6,219 nt of DNA, taken from NCBI GenBank assembly GCA_020047775.1, contig JAIFNK010000255.1, positions 1 to 6,219 of the forward strand. The letters are read 5' to 3'. A program made the translations under genes and the position numbers. Under the pieces are notes generated by a model, which was not told where the DNA came from, ran no database searches, and saw nothing but the letters and a program-made list of their open reading frames with translations. Every line of letters starts with the position of its first letter. The stretch's first letter is position 1. Origin of the DNA: Akkermansia sp. (GTDB lineage Bacteria; Verrucomicrobiota; Verrucomicrobiia; Verrucomicrobiales; Akkermansiaceae). Positions 1-6,219 of this stretch are shown here, one piece after another.

Positions 1-526
1 CGATGACCTTGTCGATACCCGGTGAGATCGACGGATCGATGAGGGTGGCGATGATGGGTTTCTTGCCGGCGGCCACGCCCTCGGCGAGCGTTGGCAGCTT
101 GCCGGCCCGCATGGATTCCAGAGTGTGGAAATCCGCCTTGTAGCCGAGTTTGAGGAAATTCTCGTAGTTGTTGCCCAGGCTGTTGCGGATGATCTTCTCG
201 CGCGCGGTCGGTTCGTAGGGATTGGTGTCGGAGCTGAAAAACACCTCCTCGATGCCGAGTCCGCGGTCGATGGCTTTTTCCGGAGGGATGCCGATTTGCT
301 TGGCCTCCGCGATCAGGGCGACGGCGCGCACCAGCGATTTCTGCGCGTCCTCCGGATTGAACTGTTTGAAAAACGAGCTGTCGCTGGAGATGGACTTGAG
401 CTCGGCGATGATGGCTGACTGCCGCTGCTTCTTTTTGAAGAAATTGATGCCGGTGAGAACGACGAAGATCGCCGTGATCAGGAAAACGGCACGGGTGAGG
501 ATGTAGCGCGGGCTAGGGGATTCCAT
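1..526 (-). CDS. Unrecognised membrane-anchored protein, partial (C-terminus beyond window edge)
   Basis: I do not recognise this protein. The frame opens with ATG at 524-526 and stays open for 175 codons to the left edge, so only the N-terminal part is seen. Residues about 9-30 form one hydrophobic membrane segment (ILTRAVFLITAIFVVLTGIN), followed at once by a basic patch (KKKQRQ, 31-36). The rest is soluble and mixed-charge, with a helical stretch around 60-80 (EDAQKSLVRAVALIAEAKQ) and a segment near the edge with strand-like IIATLIDPSIS. The basic patch after the segment would favour a cytoplasmic C-terminal part by the positive-inside rule, but R7 and R12 precede it, so topology is unsettled. 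It starts 6 bases after the pilT stop, which strongly suggests co-transcription and perhaps translational coupling. Only a weak GGA lies about 12 bases upstream of the start. A role linked to pili is inferred from position alone. Confidence 0.8.
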   Translation of the reverse strand, partial: MESPSPRYILTRAVFLITAIFVVLTGINFFKKKQRQSAIIAELKSISSDSSFFKQFNPEDAQKSLVRAVALIAEAKQIGIPPEKAIDRGLGIEEVFFSSDTNPYEPTAREKIIRNSLGNNYENFLKLGYKADFHTLESMRAGKLPTLAEGVAAGKKPIIATLIDPSISPGIDKVI

Positions 527-532
527 GATGAG

Positions 533-1621
533 TTAGGTCCAGATTGATTTCGGTTTTTTGGGCTCCTTGGCGGGAGCTTCGAAGATTTTGCGCTCGCGGC
601 TGTTGAAGACCGCCTCTTCGCGGGTGATGAGATTCGCCTCGAACAGCGCGGTGATGCTTTGGTCGATGGTGCGGTTGCCTTCCTTGTAACCGATTTCCAT
701 CAGGCCGACGATTTGTTCCAGCTTGTGCTCGCGGATGCAGTTGCGGATGGCGTGGCTGGGGCGGAGGACTTCGGATGCGAGCACCCGGCCCTGGCCGTCG
801 GCGCGGGGGATCAGGCGCTGGCAGACGATGCCCTCCAGGGCGCTGGAAAGCTGGGTGATGATCTGCGGTTGCTGGTCGGAGGGGAACACGTCCACGATGC
901 GGTCGATCGTCTGGGGGGCGTCCGGAGTGTGCAGCGTGGCGAGCACGAGGTGGCCGGTTTCCGCAGCGGTTAGGGCGATGCGGATGGTGTCGAGGTCGCG
1001 CAGCTCGGAAACGACGATGACGTCGGGATCCTGGCGGAGTGCCTGGCGCAGGGCGCGGGGGAAACTGTGGGTGTCGGTGCCGATTTCGCGCTGCTTGATC
1101 AGGCAGGAGCGGTGCTCGTGGACGAACTCGATGGGATCCTCGAGGGTGATGATCACGCCGTTGCGGGTTTCCGCGATGCGCCGGACCATGGAAGCGAGGG
1201 TGGTGGATTTCCCGGAGCCGGTGATGCCGGTGACGAGGATGAGTCCGGAGCGCAAATTGCAGAATTCCTGGATGACCGAGTGATGACCGAGGTTTTCCAG
1301 CGCGGGGATGTCCTGAGTGATGAAGCGGAACGATGCCTCCGCGTGGCCCCGTGCCATGTGGACGTTCCCGCGGAAGCGGCCGACGCCGTCCAACTGGAGC
1401 GCGTAGTCGAGCTCCAGTTCCTCCTCAAGTTTCGCGCGCTGGGATTCGGTGAGCGTGTCGAGAATGAGATCCCGGACGACTGCGGGATCCAGCAGTTCCT
1501 GGTCGAACGGGACGATGGAGCCGTTCACCCGGGCGCAAGCCGGAGCCCAGGCGCTGAGATGCAGGTCCGAGCCGCCAAGGGCGATGGTGTGTCGAAGGTA
1601 TTCGGTGATGTCGCTGGCCAT
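533..1621 (-). CDS. pilT: PilT-type twitching motility / pilus retraction ATPase
   Basis: Hexameric cytoplasmic ATPase expected to depolymerise type IV pili at the inner membrane. At 362 residues it matches the usual PilT length. An N-terminal PAS-like domain covers about 1-105 (GGSDLHLS at 16-23). The RecA-like core carries Walker A GITGSGKST (132-140), the Asp box TLEDPIEF (159-166), Walker B DPDVIVVSELRD (198-209, with catalytic Glu206) and the His box AETGHLVLATLHT (220-232). AIRNCIRE (291-298) is nearly identical to the AIRNLIRE motif that marks retraction ATPases. There is no CxxC zinc motif and no long N-terminal extension, so PilB or GspE is unlikely. One oddity is Ser205, where the residue before the catalytic Glu is normally Gly. 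The C-terminal tail is Lys/Pro-rich. The ATG lies 15 bases after the stop of the upstream paralogue, without a visible Shine-Dalgarno sequence. It is second to last in a probable operon. Confidence 0.93.
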   Translation of the reverse strand: MASDITEYLRHTIALGGSDLHLSAWAPACARVNGSIVPFDQELLDPAVVRDLILDTLTESQRAKLEEELELDYALQLDGVGRFRGNVHMARGHAEASFRFITQDIPALENLGHHSVIQEFCNLRSGLILVTGITGSGKSTTLASMVRRIAETRNGVIITLEDPIEFVHEHRSCLIKQREIGTDTHSFPRALRQALRQDPDVIVVSELRDLDTIRIALTAAETGHLVLATLHTPDAPQTIDRIVDVFPSDQQPQIITQLSSALEGIVCQRLIPRADGQGRVLASEVLRPSHAIRNCIREHKLEQIVGLMEIGYKEGNRTIDQSITALFEANLITREEAVFNSRERKIFEAPAKEPKKPKSIWT

Positions 1622-1636
1622 GGCGCGGTGGGTTTA

Positions 1637-2686
1637 TCAGGAGATTCCGCGCATTGCGCGATCAAAATCCTGCGGCCGGGCACAGGCCCCGCGGGCGACC
1701 TCCGCATCGAGGTATCCCTGTTTCACCGAGGCGACGAGATATTCGAGCAGCGAGCAGTTCGTCGCTTCGGTGGATTTCAAGAGGTGGTCCTGGAGATCGG
1801 TGAGGCGGCTTTCCAGAATCCAACGGCGGGTGACCGCCTCGTTCTGCATGTATTCGAGGGCCGGGAACAAGCCGCCGCCGAGACGGGGGAGGAGTTGCTG
1901 GGACATGACGCCGACGAGCTGGGAGGCAAGCAGGCTGAGCGCGCCGGCGCTTTCCGCGCCTAGCAGGTGGGTGAAGCGGTCCAGCGTTTCCACGACGCTG
2001 CTGCTGTGGAGTGTGGAAATCACCAGGTGTCCGGTCTCCGCGGCGTGCAGCGCGGTCATCGCCGTTTCCGCATCGCGGATTTCTCCGAGGAAGAGGATGT
2101 CCGGACTCTGACGGAGTGCCGAGCGCAGCCCGGTGGAGAAACTGGCGGAGTCCTGTCGGATCTCGCGCTGCGAGAACAACGATTTTTCGTTGGTGAAAAG
2201 AAACTCGATGGGATCCTCCAGGGTCACGATGTGGCGTGACAGGTTCTGGTTGATCCAGTCCAGGCAGGAGGCGACGGTCGTGGATTTCCCGGATCCGGTC
2301 GGGCCGGTGATCAGGATCAAGCCGTAACGGCGCTGCATCCAGGACTCCAGCAGCGGTGCCGGCAGTCCGAGCTCGGCCATCGGCGGGATGTCATTGCGGA
2401 TGGGCCGCAGCACGGCGGCGAGCCGGCCGAGCGTGTGATAGAGATTCACCCGCAGGCGGCCGCCGCCGGGGACGCGCCACGAGATGTCCGCCTCCAGGGT
2501 GGTTGCCGGGTCGACGCCGCAGGATTTCCAGAATTCCTCCAACGCCACGCGCGGGATCGGTCCGGGATGGAGCGTCCTGACCTCGCCCTCGTGGCGGATA
2601 CGCGGGGGTTCGTCCTCCATGAGAAACACGTCGTTCGCGGAATCGGCGAAGGCGTCGCGGATGAGTTGGTTGAGAGCGGAGTTCAC
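1637..2686 (-). CDS. PilT/PilU-like ATPase paralogue
   Basis: A second member of the PilT family (349 residues), lying directly upstream of pilT in the same direction. The N-terminal domain is divergent (NDVFLMEDEPPRIRHEGE, 18-35, aligns with the SDLHLS region of PilT). The ATPase core is complete: Walker A GPTGSGKST (128-136), Asp box TLEDPIEF (155-162), Walker B SPDILFLGEIRD (194-205, Glu202) and His box AETGHLVISTLHS (216-228), so ATP hydrolysis is expected. The C-terminal AIRNLIRE retraction motif is not kept; the aligned segment reads VTRRWILE (285-292). That pattern, plus the tandem position, suggests a PilU-like accessory ATPase that assists PilT, although I did not see PilU-specific residues and leave the symbol empty. 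The start is GTG (2684-2686); an in-frame stop 33 bases upstream (2720-2722) and the lack of an intervening start codon fix it. A GGAA lies about 11 bases upstream. Confidence 0.88.
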   Translation of the reverse strand: MNSALNQLIRDAFADSANDVFLMEDEPPRIRHEGEVRTLHPGPIPRVALEEFWKSCGVDPATTLEADISWRVPGGGRLRVNLYHTLGRLAAVLRPIRNDIPPMAELGLPAPLLESWMQRRYGLILITGPTGSGKSTTVASCLDWINQNLSRHIVTLEDPIEFLFTNEKSLFSQREIRQDSASFSTGLRSALRQSPDILFLGEIRDAETAMTALHAAETGHLVISTLHSSSVVETLDRFTHLLGAESAGALSLLASQLVGVMSQQLLPRLGGGLFPALEYMQNEAVTRRWILESRLTDLQDHLLKSTEATNCSLLEYLVASVKQGYLDAEVARGACARPQDFDRAMRGIS

Positions 2687-2716
2687 GGATTTTGATTCCG
2701 GTTGGAATCCTTGGGA

Positions 2717-2744
2717 TTTCTAAAAGATTCTCGACAGGGGTCAA
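2717..2744 (-). promoter_or_regulatory. Possible sigma-70-like promoter ahead of the pilU-like gene
   Basis: On the minus strand the 54-base gap between mpl and the PilU-like gene holds TTGACC (2739-2744, overlapping the mpl stop codon) and TAGAAA (2717-2722), separated by 16 bases. This resembles a -35/-10 pair with a good -35 and a mediocre -10. It would allow the pilus ATPase genes to be expressed independently of mpl. The match is by eye only and could be chance. Confidence 0.25.
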
Positions 2745-4126
2745 GCCAGCGCGGCGAGCAGCTTTGCGTGGATGCCGCCGAAGCCGCCGTTGCTGAGGAC
2801 GGCGATGACGTCGCCGGGCTCGGCGGTTTCCTTGACCATGGCGATGATGGTTTCGAGGTCGGGTAGATAAAAGCCCCGGCCGCCGAGACGGGCGATGTCG
2901 GCGGAAAGTTGGTCGGGATCGAGCCGGTCGTTTTCCGGGATCTTGTGGAGGTCCGGGATGGCGGCGACGATGGCGAAGTCCGCGGCGGCGAGGGCTTCCG
3001 CCAGCTCGGTTTGGAAAACGGCGCGGCGGGTGGTGTTGGAGCGGGGCTCGAACAGGATCCACAGCCGCGAGTCCGGGTGGCGTTGGCGCAGGCTCTGCAC
3101 GGCGAGGCGGATGGCGGTGGGGTGGTGGGCGAAGTCGTCGATGACCTTGATGCCACGGACCTCGCCTTTTAATTCCTGGCGGCGGGCGACGCCCTCGAAG
3201 GATTCGAGGCCGGCGCGGATTTCTCCGGTGGAGAGTCCGGCGAAGGTGGCGGCGGCGATGGCCATGGCGGCGTTGCGGACGTTGAACTCGCCGGTCATGC
3301 GGGTGGAGTAGGGGACGCCGCCGAGGGTGAAGGAACTGCGGTCGGGCTGATAACTAACATTTTCTATCCGCAGGACGCAGTTTTCGCCGAAGCCGACGGT
3401 GGTGACCGGGCAGGGCGCACCTTGCGCGACGTCGAGGCAGTTTTGCTCGTCGCCATTGATGAAGGCCACGCCGCGGCGGGGGACGATGTTGAGCAGGCGG
3501 CGGAAGGTGAGTTTGATTTCGTCGAGGTTGTTATAAATGTCGGCGTGGTCGAACTCGACGTTGTTGACGACGACGCATTCGGGCAGGTAGTGGAGGAACT
3601 TCGAGCGCTTGTCGAAGAAGGCGGTGTCGTATTCGTCGCCTTCGAGCACGTTGAATTCCGAGTCGGTGAAATGCGCGCCGTGGCCGAGGTTTTTCGGCAG
3701 TCCGCCGATCATGTAGCCGGGGTCGCGGCCGGCGTTGACGAAGATCCACGCGAGCATGGACGAGGTGGTGGTCTTGCCGTGGGTGCCGGAGACGACGAAG
3801 TTGCGTTTGCCGCGGAGGAAGAATTCCTTCATCACCTCGGGCAGGGAATGGTAGAGCAGCTTGCGGTCGAGCGCGGCCTCGGCCTCGGGGTTGCCACGGG
3901 AAATGGCGTTGCCGATGATGACCACGTCGGTGTCGGCGGGGATGTTTTCCTCGGCGTAGCCTTCCGTGAGGGTGATCCCCTGGCCGCGGAGGAAATCGGA
4001 CATCGGCGGATAGACGTTGGCGTCGGAGCCGGTGACGGTGAAACCGCGTTGTTTCATGGCGGCGGCGACGGCTCCCATGGCGGTGCCACAGATGCCGGTG
4101 AAGTGAAAATTGGATTTGTCGGACAT
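2741..4126 (-). CDS. mpl: Mpl: UDP-MurNAc : L-Ala-gamma-D-Glu-meso-DAP ligase (murein recycling)
   Basis: Cytoplasmic ATP-dependent ligase that joins recycled murein tripeptide to UDP-N-acetylmuramate, by-passing MurC, MurD and MurE. The 461 residues fit the family. Mur-ligase motifs run in order: GICGTAMG (11-18, nucleotide-binding loop), the Mpl hallmark GSDANVYPPMS (33-43), ATP P-loop GTHGKTT (114-120), EGDEYDTAFFDKRSKF (162-177; the usual form has EADEYD), FDHADIY (192-198), the FNVRNA motif (281-286), RRQELKG (315-321), DDFAHHPTAI (330-339), EPRSNT (360-365) and the C-terminal SNGGFGGIH (445-453). The DANVYPPMS and FFDKRSKF signatures separate Mpl from its close relative MurC. The ATG (4124-4126) gives the normal N-terminus; no Shine-Dalgarno sequence is visible. 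A short GC-rich hairpin lies in the leader. It is the first gene of the tight run leading into the pilus ATPases. The presence of Mpl implies DAP-type peptidoglycan and recycling. Confidence 0.95.
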   Translation of the reverse strand: MSDKSNFHFTGICGTAMGAVAAAMKQRGFTVTGSDANVYPPMSDFLRGQGITLTEGYAEENIPADTDVVIIGNAISRGNPEAEAALDRKLLYHSLPEVMKEFFLRGKRNFVVSGTHGKTTTSSMLAWIFVNAGRDPGYMIGGLPKNLGHGAHFTDSEFNVLEGDEYDTAFFDKRSKFLHYLPECVVVNNVEFDHADIYNNLDEIKLTFRRLLNIVPRRGVAFINGDEQNCLDVAQGAPCPVTTVGFGENCVLRIENVSYQPDRSSFTLGGVPYSTRMTGEFNVRNAAMAIAAATFAGLSTGEIRAGLESFEGVARRQELKGEVRGIKVIDDFAHHPTAIRLAVQSLRQRHPDSRLWILFEPRSNTTRRAVFQTELAEALAAADFAIVAAIPDLHKIPENDRLDPDQLSADIARLGGRGFYLPDLETIIAMVKETAEPGDVIAVLSNGGFGGIHAKLLAALA

Positions 4127-4143
4127 CGAAGGGCGCGAGGCTA

Positions 4144-4164
4144 GGCAGCGAATTCCGCGCTGCC
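4144..4164 (-). other. GC-rich inverted repeat in the lepB-like/mpl gap
   Basis: The arms GGCAGCG (4144-4150) and CGCTGCC (4158-4164) are perfect 7-base complements around a 7-base loop. They lie in the 78-base gap after the signal-peptidase-like stop and 18 bases before the mpl start. No T-run follows on either strand, so it is not a typical intrinsic terminator. It could be an RNA processing or stability hairpin, an operator for a dimeric protein, or chance in GC-rich DNA. Confidence 0.35.
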
Positions 4165-4204
4165 AATCAGGAATACGGACTGATCTGGATGGATGGTGGG
4201 ATCA

Positions 4205-4753
4205 TCAGTCCAGTCTGCCGAATCGCCCGGGGGGAAGAACGATGAATTTGGGATCGTGGGTAATGGAGCTGATGGGAACGGGACCGAAGTATCGGCTGTC
4301 CAGACTGTTCTCGTAATTGTCACCCATGAGGAAAACGTGACCTTCGGAAACGGTGAGGGGGAAGTAAATCCGACGGCATCCGGGCGGCAGGGCTGCAAGA
4401 GGGTGGGCTGGCGAGGAGTTCAGGCCCGCAGGAGATTTGAGCAGGGATCCGTTGACGGCGAGGTGGCCGTCAAAAATTTCGATCCGGTCTCCGGGAAGGG
4501 CGGTGATGCGCTGAATGTAGTGGGTGCTTGGATTGGTCGGAGGACGGAAGACAACGATTTGCCCGCGATGGAAGCTGCTTTGTGAACCGAATTGGCGGGT
4601 CGTGAAAACGTAGTCGCCCGGAAGCACCGTTGGCGCCATACCCCCGGTTGGGACGCTGAATAGCTTAAGGGTGCCGGTGAGCAGAAGAAGCAAGACGACG
4701 AAACCCGGAAAGGCGAAGACGATGGGGAGGAAGCGTTTCGGGATGCGTTTCAC
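4205..4753 (-). CDS. Signal peptidase I (S26) homologue lacking both catalytic residues
   Basis: Homologue of LepB, the inner-membrane protease that removes signal peptides, here 182 residues. One N-terminal membrane segment (about 9-28) is followed by the S26 boxes. The nucleophile box reads VPTGGMAPT (34-42), so the position of the nucleophilic Ser in PSGSM is Gly38. RGQIVVF (63-69) and HYIQRITALPGDR (78-90) follow, with Gln81 where the general-base Lys of YIKR belongs. Box E is well kept as GDNYENSLDSRYFGPVP (144-160). Loss of both dyad residues with an intact frame predicts a non-proteolytic pseudoenzyme. Each change is one base from the catalytic codon (GGT versus AGT, CAG versus AAG). 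Start is GTG (4751-4753), placed just before the membrane segment; no Shine-Dalgarno sequence is visible. GC is about 55% in the stretches I counted, against 63-72% in mpl. Housekeeping LepB activity must be encoded elsewhere. Confidence 0.88.
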   Translation of the reverse strand: MKRIPKRFLPIVFAFPGFVVLLLLLTGTLKLFSVPTGGMAPTVLPGDYVFTTRQFGSQSSFHRGQIVVFRPPTNPSTHYIQRITALPGDRIEIFDGHLAVNGSLLKSPAGLNSSPAHPLAALPPGCRRIYFPLTVSEGHVFLMGDNYENSLDSRYFGPVPISSITHDPKFIVLPPGRFGRLD

Positions 4754-5088
4754 AAGGAAATCAGGTGCGGCTGGAGGGAGTTGATGTTGCAGGTATCAAT
4801 TCAAGATCCCAGACAAAAAGTAGATTGGCGACGTCGAATTTTTTGAGGAGGCGCGCCTTTTCCCCGGGCCTGCCGTTTTTTGCGAGGCGTGCAGGTAGGC
4901 GAGGCTGGCGGGATTGGGTGGCATTCACTTCGGATTTGCCCGTGCAAAGAAGATTTTCCAGTGACGAGCCATTCGTGCGGGAAATCCTGCTACCGACGGA
5001 GAAACGCTTCACGTCTGGAATACTTGATATTGGGCGTCATTTTCGCTTGTCGGCTTGAGACGAAATACCCCAGCCTGAAACTGTTCGT
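4754..5088. other. Divergent intergenic spacer without a convincing gene
   Basis: These 335 bases separate the minus-strand signal-peptidase-like gene from plus-strand comM and must hold promoters for both, but I found no clear -35/-10 pair. Visible details are T-runs at about 4838-4845 and 4875-4881, an 8-base palindrome GGCGCGCC (4850-4857), and a heptamer GCGAGGC repeated at 4882-4888 and 4899-4905. A frame of 83 codons on the minus strand (4761-5012, GTG start) ends 7 bases before the signal-peptidase-like start, and a 97-codon frame on the plus strand (4765-5058) overlaps it. Neither product resembles a family I know, and their codon third positions look less GC-rich than those of the genes around, so I treat both as chance. 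Confidence 0.6.
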
Positions 5089-6219
5089 ATGATTACCCGC
5101 CTATTTTCAGCAGCACTTCGTGGCGTGGATGCCCAGGAAGTCGAAGTCGAAGTCAACGCCCGTGGCGCGGACAAGCCGATCGTCATCATCGTGGGTCTGC
5201 CGGATGCGGCGGTTAGGGAGTCCTCGCAGCGGGTGATTTCCGCCATCGGCGCCTCCGCGCTCTATCTGGATGACGGAATCAAGACGGTGAACCTTGCCCC
5301 GGCCGATTTGAAAAAAGAAGGGCCGTCGTTTGACCTACCCATCGCGCTGGCGATGATCGCGGCGAGCGGGACAAAGCCGTTCAATGCGGAGGACTGCTGC
5401 GTCGTCGGCGAGCTGGGTCTCGACGGCACGGTGCGTCCGGTGAAGGGCGTTCTATCCATCGCGCTCGAGGCGAAGAGCCGGGGGCGGAGCCGTTTGTTCG
5501 TGCCCGAGGCCAACGCTCCGGAAGCGGCGGTGATCGAAGGCATCGATGTGTTTCCGATCCGCAATCTCAAACAAGCGTGGGATTTCCTCAATGGTGAGAT
5601 CATCATCCCGCCCTTCCGCCTGGACCGGAAGGCGTTCTTCAATTCCCACCGCTCATACGAAGTCGATTTCGACGAGGTTAAAGGCCAGTATCAGGTGAAG
5701 CGCGCGCTCGAAGTGGCGGCGGCCGGAAATCATAATTTAATCATGGTCGGGCCGCCCGGCACCGGGAAGTCGATGCTGGCGAAGCGCATGGCCACGATCA
5801 TGCCGGATATGACCGAGGAGGATGCGATCGAAACGACGAAGATCCACTCCGTCACAGGTCTGCTGGACTCGAAGCGCTCATTTCTAACCACCCGCCCGTT
5901 CCGCTCCCCGCATCATACGATTTCCGACGCCGGCCTGCTCGGTGGCGGCAGCAATCCGGGACCGGGCGAGGTTTCCCTCGCGCATCACGGCGTGCTGTTC
6001 CTTGACGAGCTCCCCGAGTTCCGGCGGCAGACGCTGGAGGTTCTGCGGCAGCCGCTGGAAGACCGGTGGGTGACCATTTCCCGCGCCGCCGGCTCGCTGA
6101 CGTTTCCCGCTAACTTCATGCTGGTAGCCGCCATGAATCCCTGTCCGTGCGGCTACTACGGGGATTCGAAGCGGGAGTGCCGGTGCTCGCCGCGGCAGAT
6201 TGAAAACTACCGGCAGCGC
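5089..6219 (+). CDS. comM: ComM / YifB family Mg-chelatase-like AAA+ ATPase, partial (C-terminus beyond window edge)
   Basis: In Vibrio and relatives ComM is a hexameric helicase that promotes branch migration when incoming DNA integrates during natural transformation; members in non-competent bacteria have no settled role. The first 377 codons are present of a family length near 500. Residues about 1-170 form the N-terminal Lon-like ChlI domain ([11 protein letters not shown] at 35-45; [14 protein letters not shown] at 77-90). The AAA+ core has FDEVKGQ (194-200), Walker A GPPGTGKS (221-228), RPFRSPHHT (269-277), [17 protein letters not shown] (285-301), Walker B GVLFLDE (301-307) and a conserved cysteine cluster (C352, C354, C364, C366) that may bind metal. 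An in-frame stop at 5056-5058 with no ATG, GTG or TTG after it fixes the ATG at 5089; no Shine-Dalgarno sequence is seen. It is transcribed away from the pilus ATPase run. The C-terminal part cannot be assessed. Confidence 0.94.
   Translation, partial: MITRLFSAALRGVDAQEVEVEVNARGADKPIVIIVGLPDAAVRESSQRVISAIGASALYLDDGIKTVNLAPADLKKEGPSFDLPIALAMIAASGTKPFNAEDCCVVGELGLDGTVRPVKGVLSIALEAKSRGRSRLFVPEANAPEAAVIEGIDVFPIRNLKQAWDFLNGEIIIPPFRLDRKAFFNSHRSYEVDFDEVKGQYQVKRALEVAAAGNHNLIMVGPPGTGKSMLAKRMATIMPDMTEEDAIETTKIHSVTGLLDSKRSFLTTRPFRSPHHTISDAGLLGGGSNPGPGEVSLAHHGVLFLDELPEFRRQTLEVLRQPLEDRWVTISRAAGSLTFPANFMLVAAMNPCPCGYYGDSKRECRCSPRQIENYRQR

Noticed and set aside
1125..1141. 17-base direct repeat shared with 2202-2218 as a possible mobile or recombination repeat
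   Set aside because: Both copies encode the conserved EDPIEF segment of the paralogous ATPases, so shared ancestry and constraint explain it.
1067..1963. Long plus-strand open frame (298 codons) across the two ATPase genes
   Set aside because: It is antisense to two genes with complete PilT-family motifs, crosses their junction, and its Gly/Ala/Glu/Asp-rich product looks like a mirror of GC-rich coding DNA.
533..2686. PilB or GspE (assembly/secretion ATPase) identity for the two ATPases
   Set aside because: Both are about 350-360 residues, without the N-terminal extension and the CxxC zinc motif usual in PilB/GspE.
2391..3062. Arg/Pro-rich minus-strand frame spanning mpl and the PilU-like gene
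   Set aside because: Out-of-frame reading of two real genes; extreme Arg/Pro composition is typical of a shifted frame in GC-rich DNA.
2741..4126. MurC as the identity of the Mur ligase
   Set aside because: The GSDANVYPPMS, FFDKRSKF and SNGGFGGIH signatures are those of Mpl.
3422..4144. Plus-strand open frame of 240 codons opposite mpl
   Set aside because: Antisense to well-conserved mpl motifs; the product is a repetitive Val/Gly/Glu/Asp-rich string with no recognisable domain.
4205..4753. Signal-peptidase-like gene as a frameshifted pseudogene
   Set aside because: The frame is continuous from the membrane segment through box E to a normal C-terminus, with no internal stop; only the catalytic residues are changed.
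4850..4857. GGCGCGCC palindrome as a regulatory site or hairpin
   Set aside because: It has no loop and no matching flanks beyond wobble pairs; an 8-base GC palindrome is expected by chance in such DNA.

Overview
The window looks like chromosomal DNA of a free-living Gram-negative bacterium with roughly 60-65% GC. My best guess is a member of the Verrucomicrobiota. That guess rests on overall protein flavour (a tandem pair of PilT-type ATPases, a short divergent signal peptidase, start sites without clear Shine-Dalgarno sequences) and not on any marker gene, so treat it as an inference. I see no mobile element, rRNA, tRNA or CRISPR array.

Layout: positions 1-4753 are a run of five genes on the minus strand, read right to left. 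A short signal-peptidase-I-like gene (4205-4753) comes first. After 78 bases follow mpl (2741-4126, murein tripeptide ligase of peptidoglycan recycling), a PilU-like ATPase (1637-2686), a PilT-like ATPase (533-1621) and the beginning of an unrecognised membrane-anchored protein (1-526, cut by the window edge). Gaps shrink along the run (78, 54, 15, 6 bases), so mpl-pilU-pilT-unknown is probably one transcription unit, possibly including the signal-peptidase-like gene. A 335-base divergent spacer (4754-5088) separates this from a plus-strand comM/yifB gene (5089 to the right edge, C-terminus missing).

Theme: the two ATPases would power retraction of type IV pili, and ComM is a helicase for branch migration during natural transformation, which itself depends on pilus-driven DNA uptake. 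Mpl and the signal-peptidase homologue act at the cell envelope. The set is compatible with a pilus/DNA-uptake/envelope neighbourhood, but the co-location could be coincidental.

The most notable observation is that the signal-peptidase-I homologue keeps the fold-defining motifs but has lost both catalytic residues: the nucleophilic serine is glycine (Gly38) and the general-base lysine is glutamine (Gln81). The reading frame is intact, so this looks like a pseudoenzyme and not a decayed gene.
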